Source of the DNA: Jiangellales bacterium
Lineage (GTDB): Bacteria > Actinomycetota > Actinomycetes > Jiangellales > Jiangellaceae
Assembly: GCA_030447955.1 (NCBI GenBank)
Contig: JAUJNY010000001.1
Location: forward strand, 961,268 to 1,025,267
Direction of reading: 5' to 3'
Length of the DNA: 64,000 nt
Each line of letters starts with the position of its first letter. Position 1 is the first letter of the stretch. The notes under the pieces are model-generated. The model was given only the letters and a program-made list of their open reading frames with translations. It was not told the DNA's origin and did no database searches. Made by a program: the position numbers and the translations under genes. Shown here one piece after another: positions 1-10,212 of this stretch.

Positions 1-93
1 GGTTCACGGTCGTTGCGTTCAACGCGGTCCCCGGCGCGGCCGTACACACCCTTGAGCGTCCGCCAAGAGCCGGACCCCCCTCAAGGAGATCGC

Positions 94-729
94 ATGCGTA
101 CACCCCGATCAGCACTTCTTGCCGTCGTGAGCGTAGGAGCGCTCGCAGTCGGCGGCGCGACCGGCGCCCTGGCCTCCCACGACGGCGGCGGGACCGACAG
201 CTACGGCGGCCGGGGAGCTTTCCGGGCCGCGTCGTACATCAACTCCGACGCCGGCGCCAACCCGAACGTCGACCCGAACTCCAGCTGCTTCACTCCTGAC
301 CAGTACGACCGTCAGCGGGTCAGCACCAAGGTCAGCGGCAACCCGGGCAACCGCAACGTGCACAACGACGCGTGCTTCCTGGACATGAACGGCAACAAGG
401 CCGACGGCCCGGCATCCTTCCAGAGCTTCGGGGTCGGATACATCAGCGCCTGCCCCGACCCGGACGGCAGCGGCCCCAAGTACGCCGTCCTCAGCGACAC
501 CAACGGCGACGGTCGCAAGGACCTCTGCTTCCAGTCGGGCTATCAGGAGATGCCACTGCCAACCACGCCCGGGCAAGAGGAGTTCCACGCCCGGGTGAAC
601 AACACCTCCGTCAACGGAACCCAGCGGGTGGTCTGGTGCTCCGACGCGGACGCTGACGGCTGCAGCGACGAGGACGTCAAGGACGGCATCACCGTCTCCT
701 GGTTCGGCGGCGACGACAGCCGCTACTGA
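94..729 (+). CDS. Secreted protein with calcium-binding-like DxNxDG loops
   Basis: Unrecognised exported protein of 211 residues. I start it at the ATG at 94 because an AAGGAGAT ribosome site lies just upstream; an earlier in-frame start at 13 would bury the signal peptide. Residues 1-28 form a typical Sec signal (basic start, hydrophobic core, AxA-like end GALAS). The mature part has paired cysteines and two acidic loops, DTNGDGRKD and DADADGCSDED, which resemble thrombospondin-3/dockerin-type calcium loops. It is probably a small secreted calcium-binding or structural protein. Function is not known; the calcium role is inference from the loops alone. Confidence 0.7.
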   Translation: MRTPRSALLAVVSVGALAVGGATGALASHDGGGTDSYGGRGAFRAASYINSDAGANPNVDPNSSCFTPDQYDRQRVSTKVSGNPGNRNVHNDACFLDMNGNKADGPASFQSFGVGYISACPDPDGSGPKYAVLSDTNGDGRKDLCFQSGYQEMPLPTTPGQEEFHARVNNTSVNGTQRVVWCSDADADGCSDEDVKDGITVSWFGGDDSRY

Positions 730-784
730 CGTCTAGCCATCCCGCCCCGCAAGGGGCCGCGTTCTGATCGACTCGATACGCCGA

Positions 785-817
785 AGCACCCGCCCTCCCA
801 GCTGGAGGGCGGGTGCT
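785..817. terminator. Strong hairpin, probable intrinsic terminator
   Basis: Bases 785-798 and 804-817 form a perfect 14-bp GC-rich stem with a 5-base loop. It lies 56 bases after the secreted-protein gene and before the next gene. There is no clear T tract, as is common in high-GC actinobacteria. Confidence 0.65.
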
Positions 818-896
818 CCGTCGTGAGCTGGCCATCCGGCGAGCCTTCCGGAGCCGGACGCAGACGACGTAGGTTGACGCTTGGACGGAGGAGTCA

Positions 897-1571
897 GTGG
901 TGCAGCCACAGGCGAGACGGTGGACCCTTTCGGCTGGCGCCTCCACGGGTATCGCCGCGGCCATAGTGGTGGCGGGCGCGGTCCCAGCGGCGGCGCACCA
1001 CGCGAACGTGATCGCCACCGGCTCGTGCGACCGCACCATCGCCTATGGGGTCACGTCGTGGTCGGGCCAGCCGGACAACCCGGAGACACCGGTAGACGAG
1101 ACCGCGCTGTCGCGCACGAACGAGGCGATCGAGGTGACCTGGTCTGCCGACGGCGGCGAGCCCATGCTCGTTGAGGACGGTGTGGAGCACAGGCTGGCCG
1201 CGGACAACGATTTCACGTTCTCGGGGACGTTCACCGTCCCTCGTCCGCGGCCGGAAGTGGTGACCGTCTCCGTGGTGCCACTGCAACCTTGGGCCAGCGG
1301 AGGGCGGATCGGCGAGCCACGAACCGCGACGGTCGATCTGAGCGAGTGCAAGGGACGCGGCTCGGCCAGCGGTGGCGACCGTTCAGCGCGTGACGACACC
1401 GAGAACACCTCGTTCGGGGACACCAGCGACTCGGCCGCCACCGCCGGCACTCTCAGCGGCGGCCCCCTGCCCTGGGTTCTGGGTGGAGCTCTCGCCGCCG
1501 GTGGCGCCGCACTGCTCCTCGCCCTGTGGCAGGACAGGCGGAGCCGTTACGCGAGGCCCGGCTGGTGGTAG
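897..1571 (+). CDS. Exported protein with C-terminal membrane anchor
   Basis: Unrecognised 224-residue cell-envelope protein. The GTG start at 897 follows a GGAGGAG ribosome site. Residues about 10-34 form a signal peptide ending AAAHH. The middle looks like a small beta-rich extracellular domain; from about residue 150 a Ser/Thr/Asp-rich linker leads to one hydrophobic segment (LPWVLGGALAAGGAALLLAL) and a short basic tail, the layout of a membrane-tethered surface protein. No catalytic motif is seen. Confidence 0.7.
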   Translation: MVQPQARRWTLSAGASTGIAAAIVVAGAVPAAAHHANVIATGSCDRTIAYGVTSWSGQPDNPETPVDETALSRTNEAIEVTWSADGGEPMLVEDGVEHRLAADNDFTFSGTFTVPRPRPEVVTVSVVPLQPWASGGRIGEPRTATVDLSECKGRGSASGGDRSARDDTENTSFGDTSDSAATAGTLSGGPLPWVLGGALAAGGAALLLALWQDRRSRYARPGWW

Positions 1572-1616
1572 CTGGTCCGTGGCCACGCCCCCGGGAGACC
1601 CCCAAGGCCCGAGCGC

Positions 1617-2204
1617 TTAGGCGCCGTACGGCTCCAAAGCCCGACCCGCCCGCAGGACGCGACCCCACCATGTCAGCCGGTCGAGCATCACCTTGGCGGA
1701 CGCGGCTGCCACGCCGTCGTCGAGGAGCTCACCGTCGCCGTCGAAGCGCCCGCCGGCCCGTGGGATCGCGACCCCGTCGCGGATCGCCACGACGTGGAGC
1801 TCGCCGAGCACCTGCCGCAGCTGCTCAGTTGCTCGCACACCACCGGAAAGCCCGCCGTAAGACACGATCGCCGCCGGCTTGGCCGCCCACTCCGCGTAGA
1901 CGGCGTCCAGCGCCAGCTTGAGGGACGCGGGGTAGCCGTGGTTGTACTCGGGCGTCACCAGGAGGTAGGCGTCGGCGGCGGCAACCCGTTCGGCGAAGGC
2001 GCGGACCCGCTCCGGGTAGCGACCCGACCGCGGATGCGCCGCCGACTGTACGGAAGGCAGCTCGGCGTCTCTCAGGTCGAGCAGGTCCACGTCCACGTCG
2101 TCGCGCTGCTCCGCCACCCCGGCCACCCAGCGGGCGACCGTGTCGCCCAGCCGACCCTCGCGGGTGCTTCCGATCAGGATCAGCAGGCGCAGCGCGGCAT
2201 CCAT
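1617..2204 (-). CDS. NADPH-dependent FMN reductase family protein
   Basis: Flavodoxin-fold NAD(P)H:FMN/quinone reductase family, 195 residues, usual length. The N-terminus carries the phosphate-binding motif LILIGSTREGRLGD and the middle carries the hallmark TPEYNHGYPASLKLALD. The ATG at 2204 is chosen over the upstream start at 2243 because GGGAGGGGACGAGCC directly precedes it and the beta strand starts right after. Such enzymes reduce FMN or quinones in the cytoplasm; the substrate is not determinable. It is convergent with the preceding gene and divergent from the DUF427 gene. Confidence 0.85.
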   Translation of the reverse strand: MDAALRLLILIGSTREGRLGDTVARWVAGVAEQRDDVDVDLLDLRDAELPSVQSAAHPRSGRYPERVRAFAERVAAADAYLLVTPEYNHGYPASLKLALDAVYAEWAAKPAAIVSYGGLSGGVRATEQLRQVLGELHVVAIRDGVAIPRAGGRFDGDGELLDDGVAAASAKVMLDRLTWWGRVLRAGRALEPYGA

Positions 2205-2351
2205 GGCTCGTCCCCTCCCGACTACTAGTTGTCCACGCAACATTCAGGGCGGAGTCGGCATTCCGGGGCCGCTGCTGGGGTCGGCGCGGGTCGGCCTTCG
2301 CGGCTGGACCAGGCAAGGGGACACCCGGGCAGCGCGGGTCGTTGCGGGGTC

Positions 2352-3116
2352 ATGCAGCGAAGGCAGCGGAGGCGGGTGGCGGTGGAGCCTTGCCCCAAGC
2401 GGGTGCGTGCCTATCTCGGTGGGGCGTTGGTCGCGGACACCACGCACGCCCTGCTGGTGTGGGAGGTGCCGTACTACCCGGCCTTTTACGTGCCGCGCCG
2501 GGACGTTCGTGCCAAGCTCGTCGAGAACGGGGGGAGGACCCATTCACCGAGTCGCGGTGAGGCCAGCGGCCAGGACGTCCTCGCTGGCGGGCGGCGGGCG
2601 GCGCGTGCCGCCTGGTTGTACGAGGACTCACCGGTCGAGGGGATCCGCGGTCACGTCCGCTTCGAGTGGGAGGCCATGGACGCGTGGTTCGAGGAGGACG
2701 AGGAGGTCTTCACGCACCCGCGTGACCCGTACACCCGGGTCGACGTGCTGTCGAGCAGCCGGCACGTACGGGTCGAGGTCGACGGAGTCAGCGTGGCTGA
2801 GTCGACCAGCCCGCGGATCCTCTTCGAGACCGGGCTGCCTCCGCGCTACTACCTACCCAAAACCGACGTCCGGATGGACCTGCTCGACCCGACCGACTCG
2901 GTGTCGTACTGCCCGTACAAGGGTCGCGCGGAGTGGTGGTCGCTGCGCGCCGGGGACGGCCCGGAGGCGCCGGTGCGCACCGACCTGGCCTGGGGCTACC
3001 GCTATCCGTTGCCGGAGAGCCTCGGGATCGCCGGCCTGGTCTGCTTCTACAACGAGAAAGTCGACCTCTACGTGGACGGCGAGCTGCAGGCACGCCCGCA
3101 CACGAAGTTCAGCTGA
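2352..3116 (+). CDS. DUF427 domain protein
   Basis: 254-residue protein of the DUF427 family (nucleotidyltransferase-like beta barrel), function unknown. Two copies of the domain are visible: an N-terminal one with VRAYLGGALVADTTHALLVWE followed by PAFYVPR, and a C-terminal one with VRVEVDGVSVAES, PPRYYLP and YNEKVDLYVDGEL. The two-domain length is typical of actinobacterial members. The ATG at 2352 is preferred; the longer frame from 2229 has low-complexity sequence not typical of the family. Confidence 0.8.
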   Translation: MQRRQRRRVAVEPCPKRVRAYLGGALVADTTHALLVWEVPYYPAFYVPRRDVRAKLVENGGRTHSPSRGEASGQDVLAGGRRAARAAWLYEDSPVEGIRGHVRFEWEAMDAWFEEDEEVFTHPRDPYTRVDVLSSSRHVRVEVDGVSVAESTSPRILFETGLPPRYYLPKTDVRMDLLDPTDSVSYCPYKGRAEWWSLRAGDGPEAPVRTDLAWGYRYPLPESLGIAGLVCFYNEKVDLYVDGELQARPHTKFS

Positions 3117-3123
3117 GCGACAC

Positions 3124-3396
3124 TCAGGCCGCAGCCAGCTCGCGCAGCACGCCGGCGTACGGCTCGGGCACGTGTCGCACCGCGCGCCGGCACCAGGTGT
3201 CCAGGCCGGCATCGATGAGGTCGTGGCGTTCGCCGGTCAGCACCTCGACGAGGCGTAGGTCGACGATGGTGCGGGCGAGCGTCCACGCGATCGCGTCCAC
3301 GCGGACGTACGTCGGCTCGGAGTGGCGGGCCAGCCGCTCGAGCCAGGCCAACGCTTCCTGCTGCTCCGCGTCGACCCGGCAGCTGTCGTAGGACAT
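3124..3396 (-). CDS. Small hypothetical protein
   Basis: 90-residue acidic/alpha-helical protein of unknown function, probably starting at the ATG at 3396, which has a GGGGGC purine run just upstream. It contains no recognisable motif. It is convergent with the DUF427 gene, with 7 bases between the two stop codons. A longer start at 3465 is possible but would run almost to the start of the divergent SGNH hydrolase gene. Confidence 0.5.
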   Translation of the reverse strand: MSYDSCRVDAEQQEALAWLERLARHSEPTYVRVDAIAWTLARTIVDLRLVEVLTGERHDLIDAGLDTWCRRAVRHVPEPYAGVLRELAAA

Positions 3397-3476
3397 GCCC
3401 CCAGCGTGCGCCGCCGCCCTGGATTCGATGCGTTGTCCACTGCCTTTCGACGAAATGGACATCAATTCGTGACCCT

Positions 3477-4196
3477 GTGGACACCTGGCAGGCTCTGCGC
3501 GTGCAGCGCGTCGCCACAGCCGCCTTCGGGGCGGCCGCGTCGGGTGCTGCGGTCCTGGGGCTGCGCGCCCTGCGGGTGCTGCGCAGCGCCGAGTTGTACT
3601 CGGCCTATTGGCAACGGCAGGCGGCGTCCGAGGGTGAGCTGCTGTACGTGGCGCTCGGGGACTCCGCGGCCCAGGGCGTCGGCGCCAGCCATCCCGCGCT
3701 CGGGTACGTAGGTCGGCTCGCCGAGCAGGTGGCGCGCCGCACCGGACGTACGGTGCAAGTGGTCAATTTGAGCGTGTCGGGGGCGATGACCGCCGACCTG
3801 GTCCGCGAGCAGCTGCCCCAGCTGGCGGCAGCGGGAGCCCCCGACCTGGTGACTGTGGCGATCGGCGGTAACGACGCCGGCAGAACCGGACCGAAGGCGT
3901 TCCGGGCGGCGTTCGTCACGATGCTCGACGCGCTCCCGCGGGGCTCGTACGTCGCGGATGTCCCCGACTTCGGTGGTGGGCCACGCAAGCCGGCGGCGGC
4001 GGCGCTGGCGAGCATCGCCCGGGAGGAGTTGGCTCGCCGGCCGTCCCTGGTGAGCGTGGAACTGGAGGAGGCGACCGGGGCCATGCGGTTACGCGACTAC
4101 TCCGCCGACTTCTTCCACCCGGGCGACTCGGGCTACCGGATGTGGGCCGACGCGTTCTGGCGGGAGATGGCGCAGCGCCTGCCCGACGCTCGATGA
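3477..4196 (+). CDS. SGNH/GDSL hydrolase, membrane-anchored
   Basis: SGNH-family esterase/lipase-like protein, about 239 residues. Block I is VALGDSAAQGVGAS near residue 60 (nucleophile Ser), block III has IGGND near 130, and block V has the D-x-x-H dyad in ADFFHPGDSGY near the C-terminus. An N-terminal hydrophobic stretch (residues about 12-30) suggests a membrane anchor or export signal. A GTG at 3501 could also serve as start. The substrate is unknown; related actinobacterial enzymes act on acyl esters. Confidence 0.8.
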   Translation: MDTWQALRVQRVATAAFGAAASGAAVLGLRALRVLRSAELYSAYWQRQAASEGELLYVALGDSAAQGVGASHPALGYVGRLAEQVARRTGRTVQVVNLSVSGAMTADLVREQLPQLAAAGAPDLVTVAIGGNDAGRTGPKAFRAAFVTMLDALPRGSYVADVPDFGGGPRKPAAAALASIAREELARRPSLVSVELEEATGAMRLRDYSADFFHPGDSGYRMWADAFWREMAQRLPDAR

Positions 4197-4408
4197 TCGC
4201 CGTCTCCGGTTAGAACAGGGGAGCGCAGTTGACTCCGTCCGCTGACCGCAAACGGCGATGATGACGAGGGCCGGTGCCGCCGCATCGACACGGCGTTCCC
4301 AGCCTGGTGCCAGCGTGACTGCTGTGGCAGGATGCCAGTGGCTCCGGTCAGCACGGCCAGCTTCGAGGTCGCTGGGGAAGGCGTCCCTCGAGCGTACGGA
4401 GGCAACCG

Positions 4409-4903
4409 GTGACCACGCGTGGGGTTCTTTACGTTCACGCTGCGCCGTCCGCGCTGTGCCCGCACGTCGAGTGGGCAGCAGCTGGTGTCCTCGGCGGCCG
4501 GCCGGGCATGTCCTGGACCCCTCAGCCGGCCGGTCGCGGCTGCTACCGCAGCGAGCTCTCCTGGCAGGGGGAGCCGGGTACGGCCGCCCGGTTGGCCAGC
4601 GCGCTGCGCGGCTGGCAGGCGCTGCGCTACGAGGTGACCGAGGAGCCGAGCCCCGGTCATGAGGGCGAGCGCTACTCCTACACGCCCGACCTGGGCATCT
4701 TTCACGCCGTCACCGGCGTCCACGGCGACGTCCTCGTGCCGGAACAGCGGATCAAGGCTGCGGTCCTCAAGGCGGCGCTTGGCGACAACCCGCTTGAGGT
4801 GGAGCTGTCGCTGCTGCTCGGCCAGCCCTGGGACGACGAGCTCGAGCCCTTCCGGTACGCCGGCGCCGGGGCACCGGTCCGCTGGCTGCACCAGGTCGTC
4901 TGA
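4409..4903 (+). CDS. DUF3145 family protein
   Basis: 164 residues, close to full length for the actinobacteria-specific DUF3145 family. Recognised by its conserved stretches: MTTRGVLYVH at the start, LCPHVEWA, YEVTEEPSPG, and GIFHAVTGVHGDVLVPE. The GTG at 4409 has GGAGG upstream. The function is unknown, but the gene is repeatedly found next to the fabDHPF/accD cluster, as here, where it is convergent with the carboxylase gene 9 bases away. Confidence 0.85.
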   Translation: MTTRGVLYVHAAPSALCPHVEWAAAGVLGGRPGMSWTPQPAGRGCYRSELSWQGEPGTAARLASALRGWQALRYEVTEEPSPGHEGERYSYTPDLGIFHAVTGVHGDVLVPEQRIKAAVLKAALGDNPLEVELSLLLGQPWDDELEPFRYAGAGAPVRWLHQVV

Positions 4904-4911
4904 GCCGGCCC

Positions 4912-6348
4912 CTACAGCGGGATGTTGCCGTGGCGGCCGCGCGCCGGGGGAGCGCTGGCGAGGGCCGCCGCCAGGGCGGTGCGGGTGCCGGTCGGCTGCA
5001 CCACCTCGTCCACCACGCCGATCTCGATGGCCCGAGCCAGCCCGCCGGCCATCTCCGCGTGCTCGACGGCAAGCTCCTGCTCGACCTGGGCGCGCAGCTC
5101 AGGAGCCACCTCGGCGAGGCGTCGGCGGTGCAGGATGCGCACCGCGGCGACCGCCCCCATGACGGCGACCTCCGCCGTCGGCCAGGCGAGCACCCGCGTG
5201 GCGCCGAGCGCGCGGGAGTTCATGGCGATGTAGGCGCCGCCGTAGGCCTTGCGGGTCACTAGCGTCACCCGCGGCACGCTGGCCTCCGCGAAAGCGTGCA
5301 GCAGCTTGGCCCCCCGGCGTACCACGCCGTCCCACTCCTGGCCAACGCCTGGCAGGTACCCGGGAACGTCCACGACCACGACGAGGGGAATCCCGAGGGC
5401 GTCACACATGCGCACGAACCGGGCGGCCTTCTCGGCGGACGTGGAGTCCAGGCACCCGCCGAGGCGCAGCGGGTTGTTGGCGAGGACACCGACCGACCGA
5501 CCGCCGAGGCGCCCCAGCGTCGTCACGATGTTGGGCGCCCACTTGGCGTGCAGTTCGGCGGCGCTGTCCTCGTCGAGCAGGTCGTTCACGAGCGCGTGCA
5601 CGTCATAGGCGCGGCGCGCCGACTCAGGCAGATGGACGGCGAGGTCACGGTCGACGACCGGGAAGTCGCCCGCGCGCCCGTGTCGACCGAGCAGGTCGGC
5701 CAGCCGCCGCGCCTCGGCCAACGCCGCGGGCTCTGAGTCGGCGACCACGTGTACGACGCCGGAGCGGCGACCGTGCGGCTCAGGTCCGCCCAGGCGGAGC
5801 GCGTCGACATCCTCGCCAGTGACCGAGCGGACGACGTCCGGGCCGGTGACGAAGACCCGCCCCTCCGGCCCGAGGATGACGACGTCGGTGAGCGCAGGGC
5901 CGTACGCGGCTCCGCCGGCGGCCGGCCCGAGGACCACCGAAACCTGCGGGATGCGCCCCGACGCGGACGTCATCGCCGCGAAGATCCGTCCGACTGCATG
6001 CAGCGACAGCACGCCCTCGGCCAGCCGGGCACCACCGGAGTGCCACAGCCCCACGATCGGTACGCCGTTGGCGAGCGCGCGCTCATAGGCCCGTACGACC
6101 ACGTCACATCCGCGGTCACCCATCGCCCCGCCCATGATCGTCGCGTCGGAGCAGAAGGCGACGACGGGCGCACCGTGCACCGTGCCGGTGGCAGCGAGCA
6201 TGCCGCTGTCGTCGTCCTCGGTGAGCAGCTCGAGCGACGTGTCGTCGAGCAGCGCCGCCAGCCGCGTGCGGGGGTGGCGCGGGTCGTGCTCACGCGGCGG
6301 CCGCGCGGGCCGAGGGGACGGCGCCGGGCGGTTCTCGACTGTGGTCAC
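4912..6348 (-). CDS. accD: Acyl-CoA carboxylase carboxyltransferase beta subunit (AccD type)
   Basis: 478 residues with both crotonase-like halves of a biotin-dependent carboxyltransferase. Such subunits move CO2 from carboxybiotin to acetyl- or propionyl-CoA, feeding malonyl-CoA to fatty-acid synthesis. Glycine-rich oxyanion motifs are seen in GLWHSGGARLAEG and GPAAGGAAYGPAL in the N-half and in TRKAYGGAYIAMNS in the C-half; VVDVPGYLPGVGQEWDGVVR is a family signature. It is the last gene of the minus-strand fatty-acid operon, 42 bases after fabF, the position held by accD6 in mycobacteria. Calling it acetyl-CoA-specific is inference from context. Confidence 0.9.
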   Translation of the reverse strand: MTTVENRPAPSPRPARPPREHDPRHPRTRLAALLDDTSLELLTEDDDSGMLAATGTVHGAPVVAFCSDATIMGGAMGDRGCDVVVRAYERALANGVPIVGLWHSGGARLAEGVLSLHAVGRIFAAMTSASGRIPQVSVVLGPAAGGAAYGPALTDVVILGPEGRVFVTGPDVVRSVTGEDVDALRLGGPEPHGRRSGVVHVVADSEPAALAEARRLADLLGRHGRAGDFPVVDRDLAVHLPESARRAYDVHALVNDLLDEDSAAELHAKWAPNIVTTLGRLGGRSVGVLANNPLRLGGCLDSTSAEKAARFVRMCDALGIPLVVVVDVPGYLPGVGQEWDGVVRRGAKLLHAFAEASVPRVTLVTRKAYGGAYIAMNSRALGATRVLAWPTAEVAVMGAVAAVRILHRRRLAEVAPELRAQVEQELAVEHAEMAGGLARAIEIGVVDEVVQPTGTRTALAAALASAPPARGRHGNIPL

Positions 6349-6390
6349 GATGTCTCCGGTGGTTTCCGGTGGTCGCCGGGGGGGTGGCGG

Positions 6391-7643
<1,253 letters not shown>

Positions 7644-7647
<4 letters not shown>

Positions 7648-7889
7648 GAGCCCGCCCGCTCGATGTAGGCGACGGCGTCCCCGACGGTCGCCAGGTTCTT
7701 CACCTCGTCGTCGGGGATCTTGACCCCGAACCTTTCCTCCGCCGCCACCACTACCTCGACCATGGACAGCGAGTCGATGTCAAGGTCGTCGGTAAAGGAC
7801 TTGTCGAGCTGTACGTCTCCAGTGGGGACGCCGGCGATGTCGTTGACGATCTCGGCGAGACCCGTCCGGATCTCCTCGGTGCTGGCCAT
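7644..7889 (-). CDS. acpP: Acyl carrier protein
   Basis: 81-residue acidic ACP, the carrier of growing acyl chains. The phosphopantetheine-attachment motif DLDIDSLSMVEVV places the modified serine at position 40. Helix layout and length are normal for the family. It sits between fabH and fabF in the operon and overlaps fabF by 4 bases. A GGAGAG ribosome site lies upstream of the ATG. Confidence 0.96.
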
Positions 7890-7954
7890 GGGCCTTGCTC
7901 TCCTTCGGTGGGGTGGTGAGGGGTCCCCGGCGCCGCGGCCCCCCGGGGTACGGG

Positions 7955-8995
7955 TCAGGGGATGCGGACGACTTGAGCGGCGTAGACGAGCCCGGCGCCG
8001 AAACCGATGATGAGGGCCAGGTCGCCGGAGGTCACCTCGCCGCTCTCCAGCAGGCCAGCCATAGCGAGCGGGACCGAGGCGGCGGAGGTGTTGCCCTGCC
8101 CGGAGATGTCACGGGCCACGGCGACCGATGGGGGCAGCCGCAGCGCCTTGACCATCACGTCGGTGATGCGCATGTTGGCCTGGTGGGGGATGAAGGCGTC
8201 CAGGTCCTCCACGCTGACACCGGCCGCGTCGAGCGCCTCTTGGGCGATCTTGGCCATCTCGTACGCCGCCCAGCGGTAGACGGCGTTGCCCTGCATCTCC
8301 AGGTGGGGCCACTCCGGGGCGTCGCCCCCGTAGAACGCGACGTCCCAGGGTTGCTCCTGGCGGATGAGGTCGAGCCCGGAGCCGTCCGAGCCCCACACGA
8401 CTGGACCGATGCCGGGCTCGGCGGAAGGTCCGACGACGGCGGCTCCGGCGCCGTCGGCGAAGATGAACGCCGTCGACCGGTCGAAGGGGTCGGTCAGGTC
8501 GGACAGTCGCTCCACGCCGACGACCAACGCATGCTCGGTCGATCCCGCCAGCACCATGTCGCGCGCCATCGCCACGCCGTAGCAGAACCCGGCGCACGCT
8601 GCCGACACGTCGAAGGCGGCGGCACCGGCGGCACCAATGCGGTGGGCGACCTCTGAGGCCGCCGACGGAGTCTGGTAGAGGTGTGACACGGTCGCGACGA
8701 TCACCACGCCGACCTGGTCGGGGCGGACGCCGGCGTGGGCCAACGCCTTGCCGGCCGACGCGATGCTCATGGCCACGACGGTCTCGCCCTCGCCGGCCCA
8801 CCGGCGGGCCTCAATACCGGAGCGGGACCGGATCCACTCGTCGCTGGAGTCGATCTTGCCACTGATCTCGTCGTTGGGGACGACCCGGACCGGACGATAG
8901 GCGCCCACCCCGAGCAGTCCGGCGTGGCGCGTCCCATCGGGGGCCGCCCGAATGGACGCAGCCGCTGGGGCGGTCTGGCTCTGCTCACCGCTCAT
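7955..8995 (-). CDS. fabH: 3-oxoacyl-ACP synthase III (KAS III)
   Basis: 346 residues; starts fatty-acid synthesis by joining an acyl-CoA primer to malonyl-ACP. The catalytic triad is visible: Cys124 in DVSAACAGFCYG, His261 in IPHQANMRI and Asn292 in GQGNTSAASVPLAM. I start it at the ATG at 8995, which overlaps the fabD stop by 4 bases, rather than the longer frame from 9070 that runs back into fabD. The N-terminus has about 24 extra residues before the conserved GLLGVGAYRP. Branched-chain primer preference, common in actinobacteria, cannot be read from sequence. Confidence 0.95.
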   Translation of the reverse strand: MSGEQSQTAPAAASIRAAPDGTRHAGLLGVGAYRPVRVVPNDEISGKIDSSDEWIRSRSGIEARRWAGEGETVVAMSIASAGKALAHAGVRPDQVGVVIVATVSHLYQTPSAASEVAHRIGAAGAAAFDVSAACAGFCYGVAMARDMVLAGSTEHALVVGVERLSDLTDPFDRSTAFIFADGAGAAVVGPSAEPGIGPVVWGSDGSGLDLIRQEQPWDVAFYGGDAPEWPHLEMQGNAVYRWAAYEMAKIAQEALDAAGVSVEDLDAFIPHQANMRITDVMVKALRLPPSVAVARDISGQGNTSAASVPLAMAGLLESGEVTSGDLALIIGFGAGLVYAAQVVRIP

Positions 8996-10185
8996 CCGGC
9001 CACCGCCTCGGGGTGCAGTCGTACCAAGGGTTGCCCCGGCGCCACCGGGTCGCCGTCCTCGACCAGCCACTCGAGCACTGTGCCACCGTGGGCAGCCACG
9101 ACGGGCAGCTCGTCCCGCAGCGAGCGTACGGTCCCGACCTGCGCGCCGGCCCGCAACTCGCTGCCGACCTGCAGGCCCACCGCTGCGAACGTGCCCTTCA
9201 TCGGCGCGATCACAAGACGCCAGGTCGGCGAGGCGTCGATCTCACTGGCGGTTCCGTGCTCGGCCGCGAAGGCGCGGGCCGCGTCGATCTGGTCAGGTGT
9301 GTTGAGCGCGAACGTGGCCACGCCGGGCAGCGCCCGCTTGGCTAGGCCGGTCAGCGTGCCCGCTGGCGGCACCTCCAGCATTCCGGTGACGCCCAGGTCT
9401 GCCATCGACTGCATGCACAGGTCCCAGCGGACGGGAGTGGCGACCTGGGCGACGATGCGGGCGAGCACCTCGCGGCCGTCGTGGACCACCGCTCCGTCCC
9501 GGTTGGACAACAGCCGGGCGCGTGGGTCGCGAGTGGTCACCGCGCGGGCGTAGCGGCGCAGGACGTCCGCCGCAACGGCCATGTGCTCGGTATGGAAGGC
9601 GCCCGCGACCGAGAGGGGGACGAGCCGCGATCGCGTGGGCGGGGCGGCGCTCAGGGCCGCTAGTTGCTCGACCGTGCCGGCCGCGACGACCTGACCGGCG
9701 CCGTTGACGTTGGCGGCGGTGAGGCCGAGCTGGTCGAGCACCCGCTCTACCTCGGTGGAGTCACCACCGAGGACGGCGGTCATGCTCGTCGGCCGCTGTG
9801 CCGCGGCGTGTGCCATCGCGGCGCCGCGCTCCCGCACCAGCACCATTGCCTGCTCGGCGCTGATGACGCCGACTCCGGTGGCGGCGGTGATCTCACCGAC
9901 GCTGTGCCCCGCAGCGACGCCGACGACCCGGAAGGCGTCGGCGGGGTGGGGGAAGAGGGCGAGGGCGGTAACCAGCCCGGAGGCCACGAGCAGCGGCTGC
10001 GCGATCGCGGTGTCCCGTATCGTCTCGGCGTCCGCGCGCGTGCCGTAGAACTCGAGGTCCAGCCCAGCTACCGCGGAGAGCCAGTGCAGCCGGTCCGCGA
10101 CCCCGGGCGACTCGAGCCACGGCTCGAGGAATCCGAGCTTCTGCGCACCCTGACCGGGAGCCACGACGGCGAGCACGTCCCCCAC
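8992..10185 (-). CDS. fabD: Malonyl-CoA:ACP transacylase with C-terminal lipoyl-like domain
   Basis: FabD loads malonate onto ACP. The acyltransferase domain (about residues 1-310) has the nucleophile Ser95 in GHSVGE and the catalytic His198 in GAFHTEH. The protein is 397 residues, about 80 longer than a standard FabD. Residues about 322-393 look like a biotinyl/lipoyl-fold domain: a K-G-T-F strand, then AAHGGTVLEWLVEDGDPVAPGQ with the GxVxxxxVxxGDxVxxGQ pattern. The position of the modified lysine is occupied by RSLRDEL, so the domain should not carry biotin or lipoate. It overlaps fabH by 4 bases. Confidence 0.93.
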   Translation of the reverse strand: MGDVLAVVAPGQGAQKLGFLEPWLESPGVADRLHWLSAVAGLDLEFYGTRADAETIRDTAIAQPLLVASGLVTALALFPHPADAFRVVGVAAGHSVGEITAATGVGVISAEQAMVLVRERGAAMAHAAAQRPTSMTAVLGGDSTEVERVLDQLGLTAANVNGAGQVVAAGTVEQLAALSAAPPTRSRLVPLSVAGAFHTEHMAVAADVLRRYARAVTTRDPRARLLSNRDGAVVHDGREVLARIVAQVATPVRWDLCMQSMADLGVTGMLEVPPAGTLTGLAKRALPGVATFALNTPDQIDAARAFAAEHGTASEIDASPTWRLVIAPMKGTFAAVGLQVGSELRAGAQVGTVRSLRDELPVVAAHGGTVLEWLVEDGDPVAPGQPLVRLHPEAVAG

Positions 10186-10212
10186 CTTCCCTGTTCGCGC
10201 CTGGGCAGGCGG

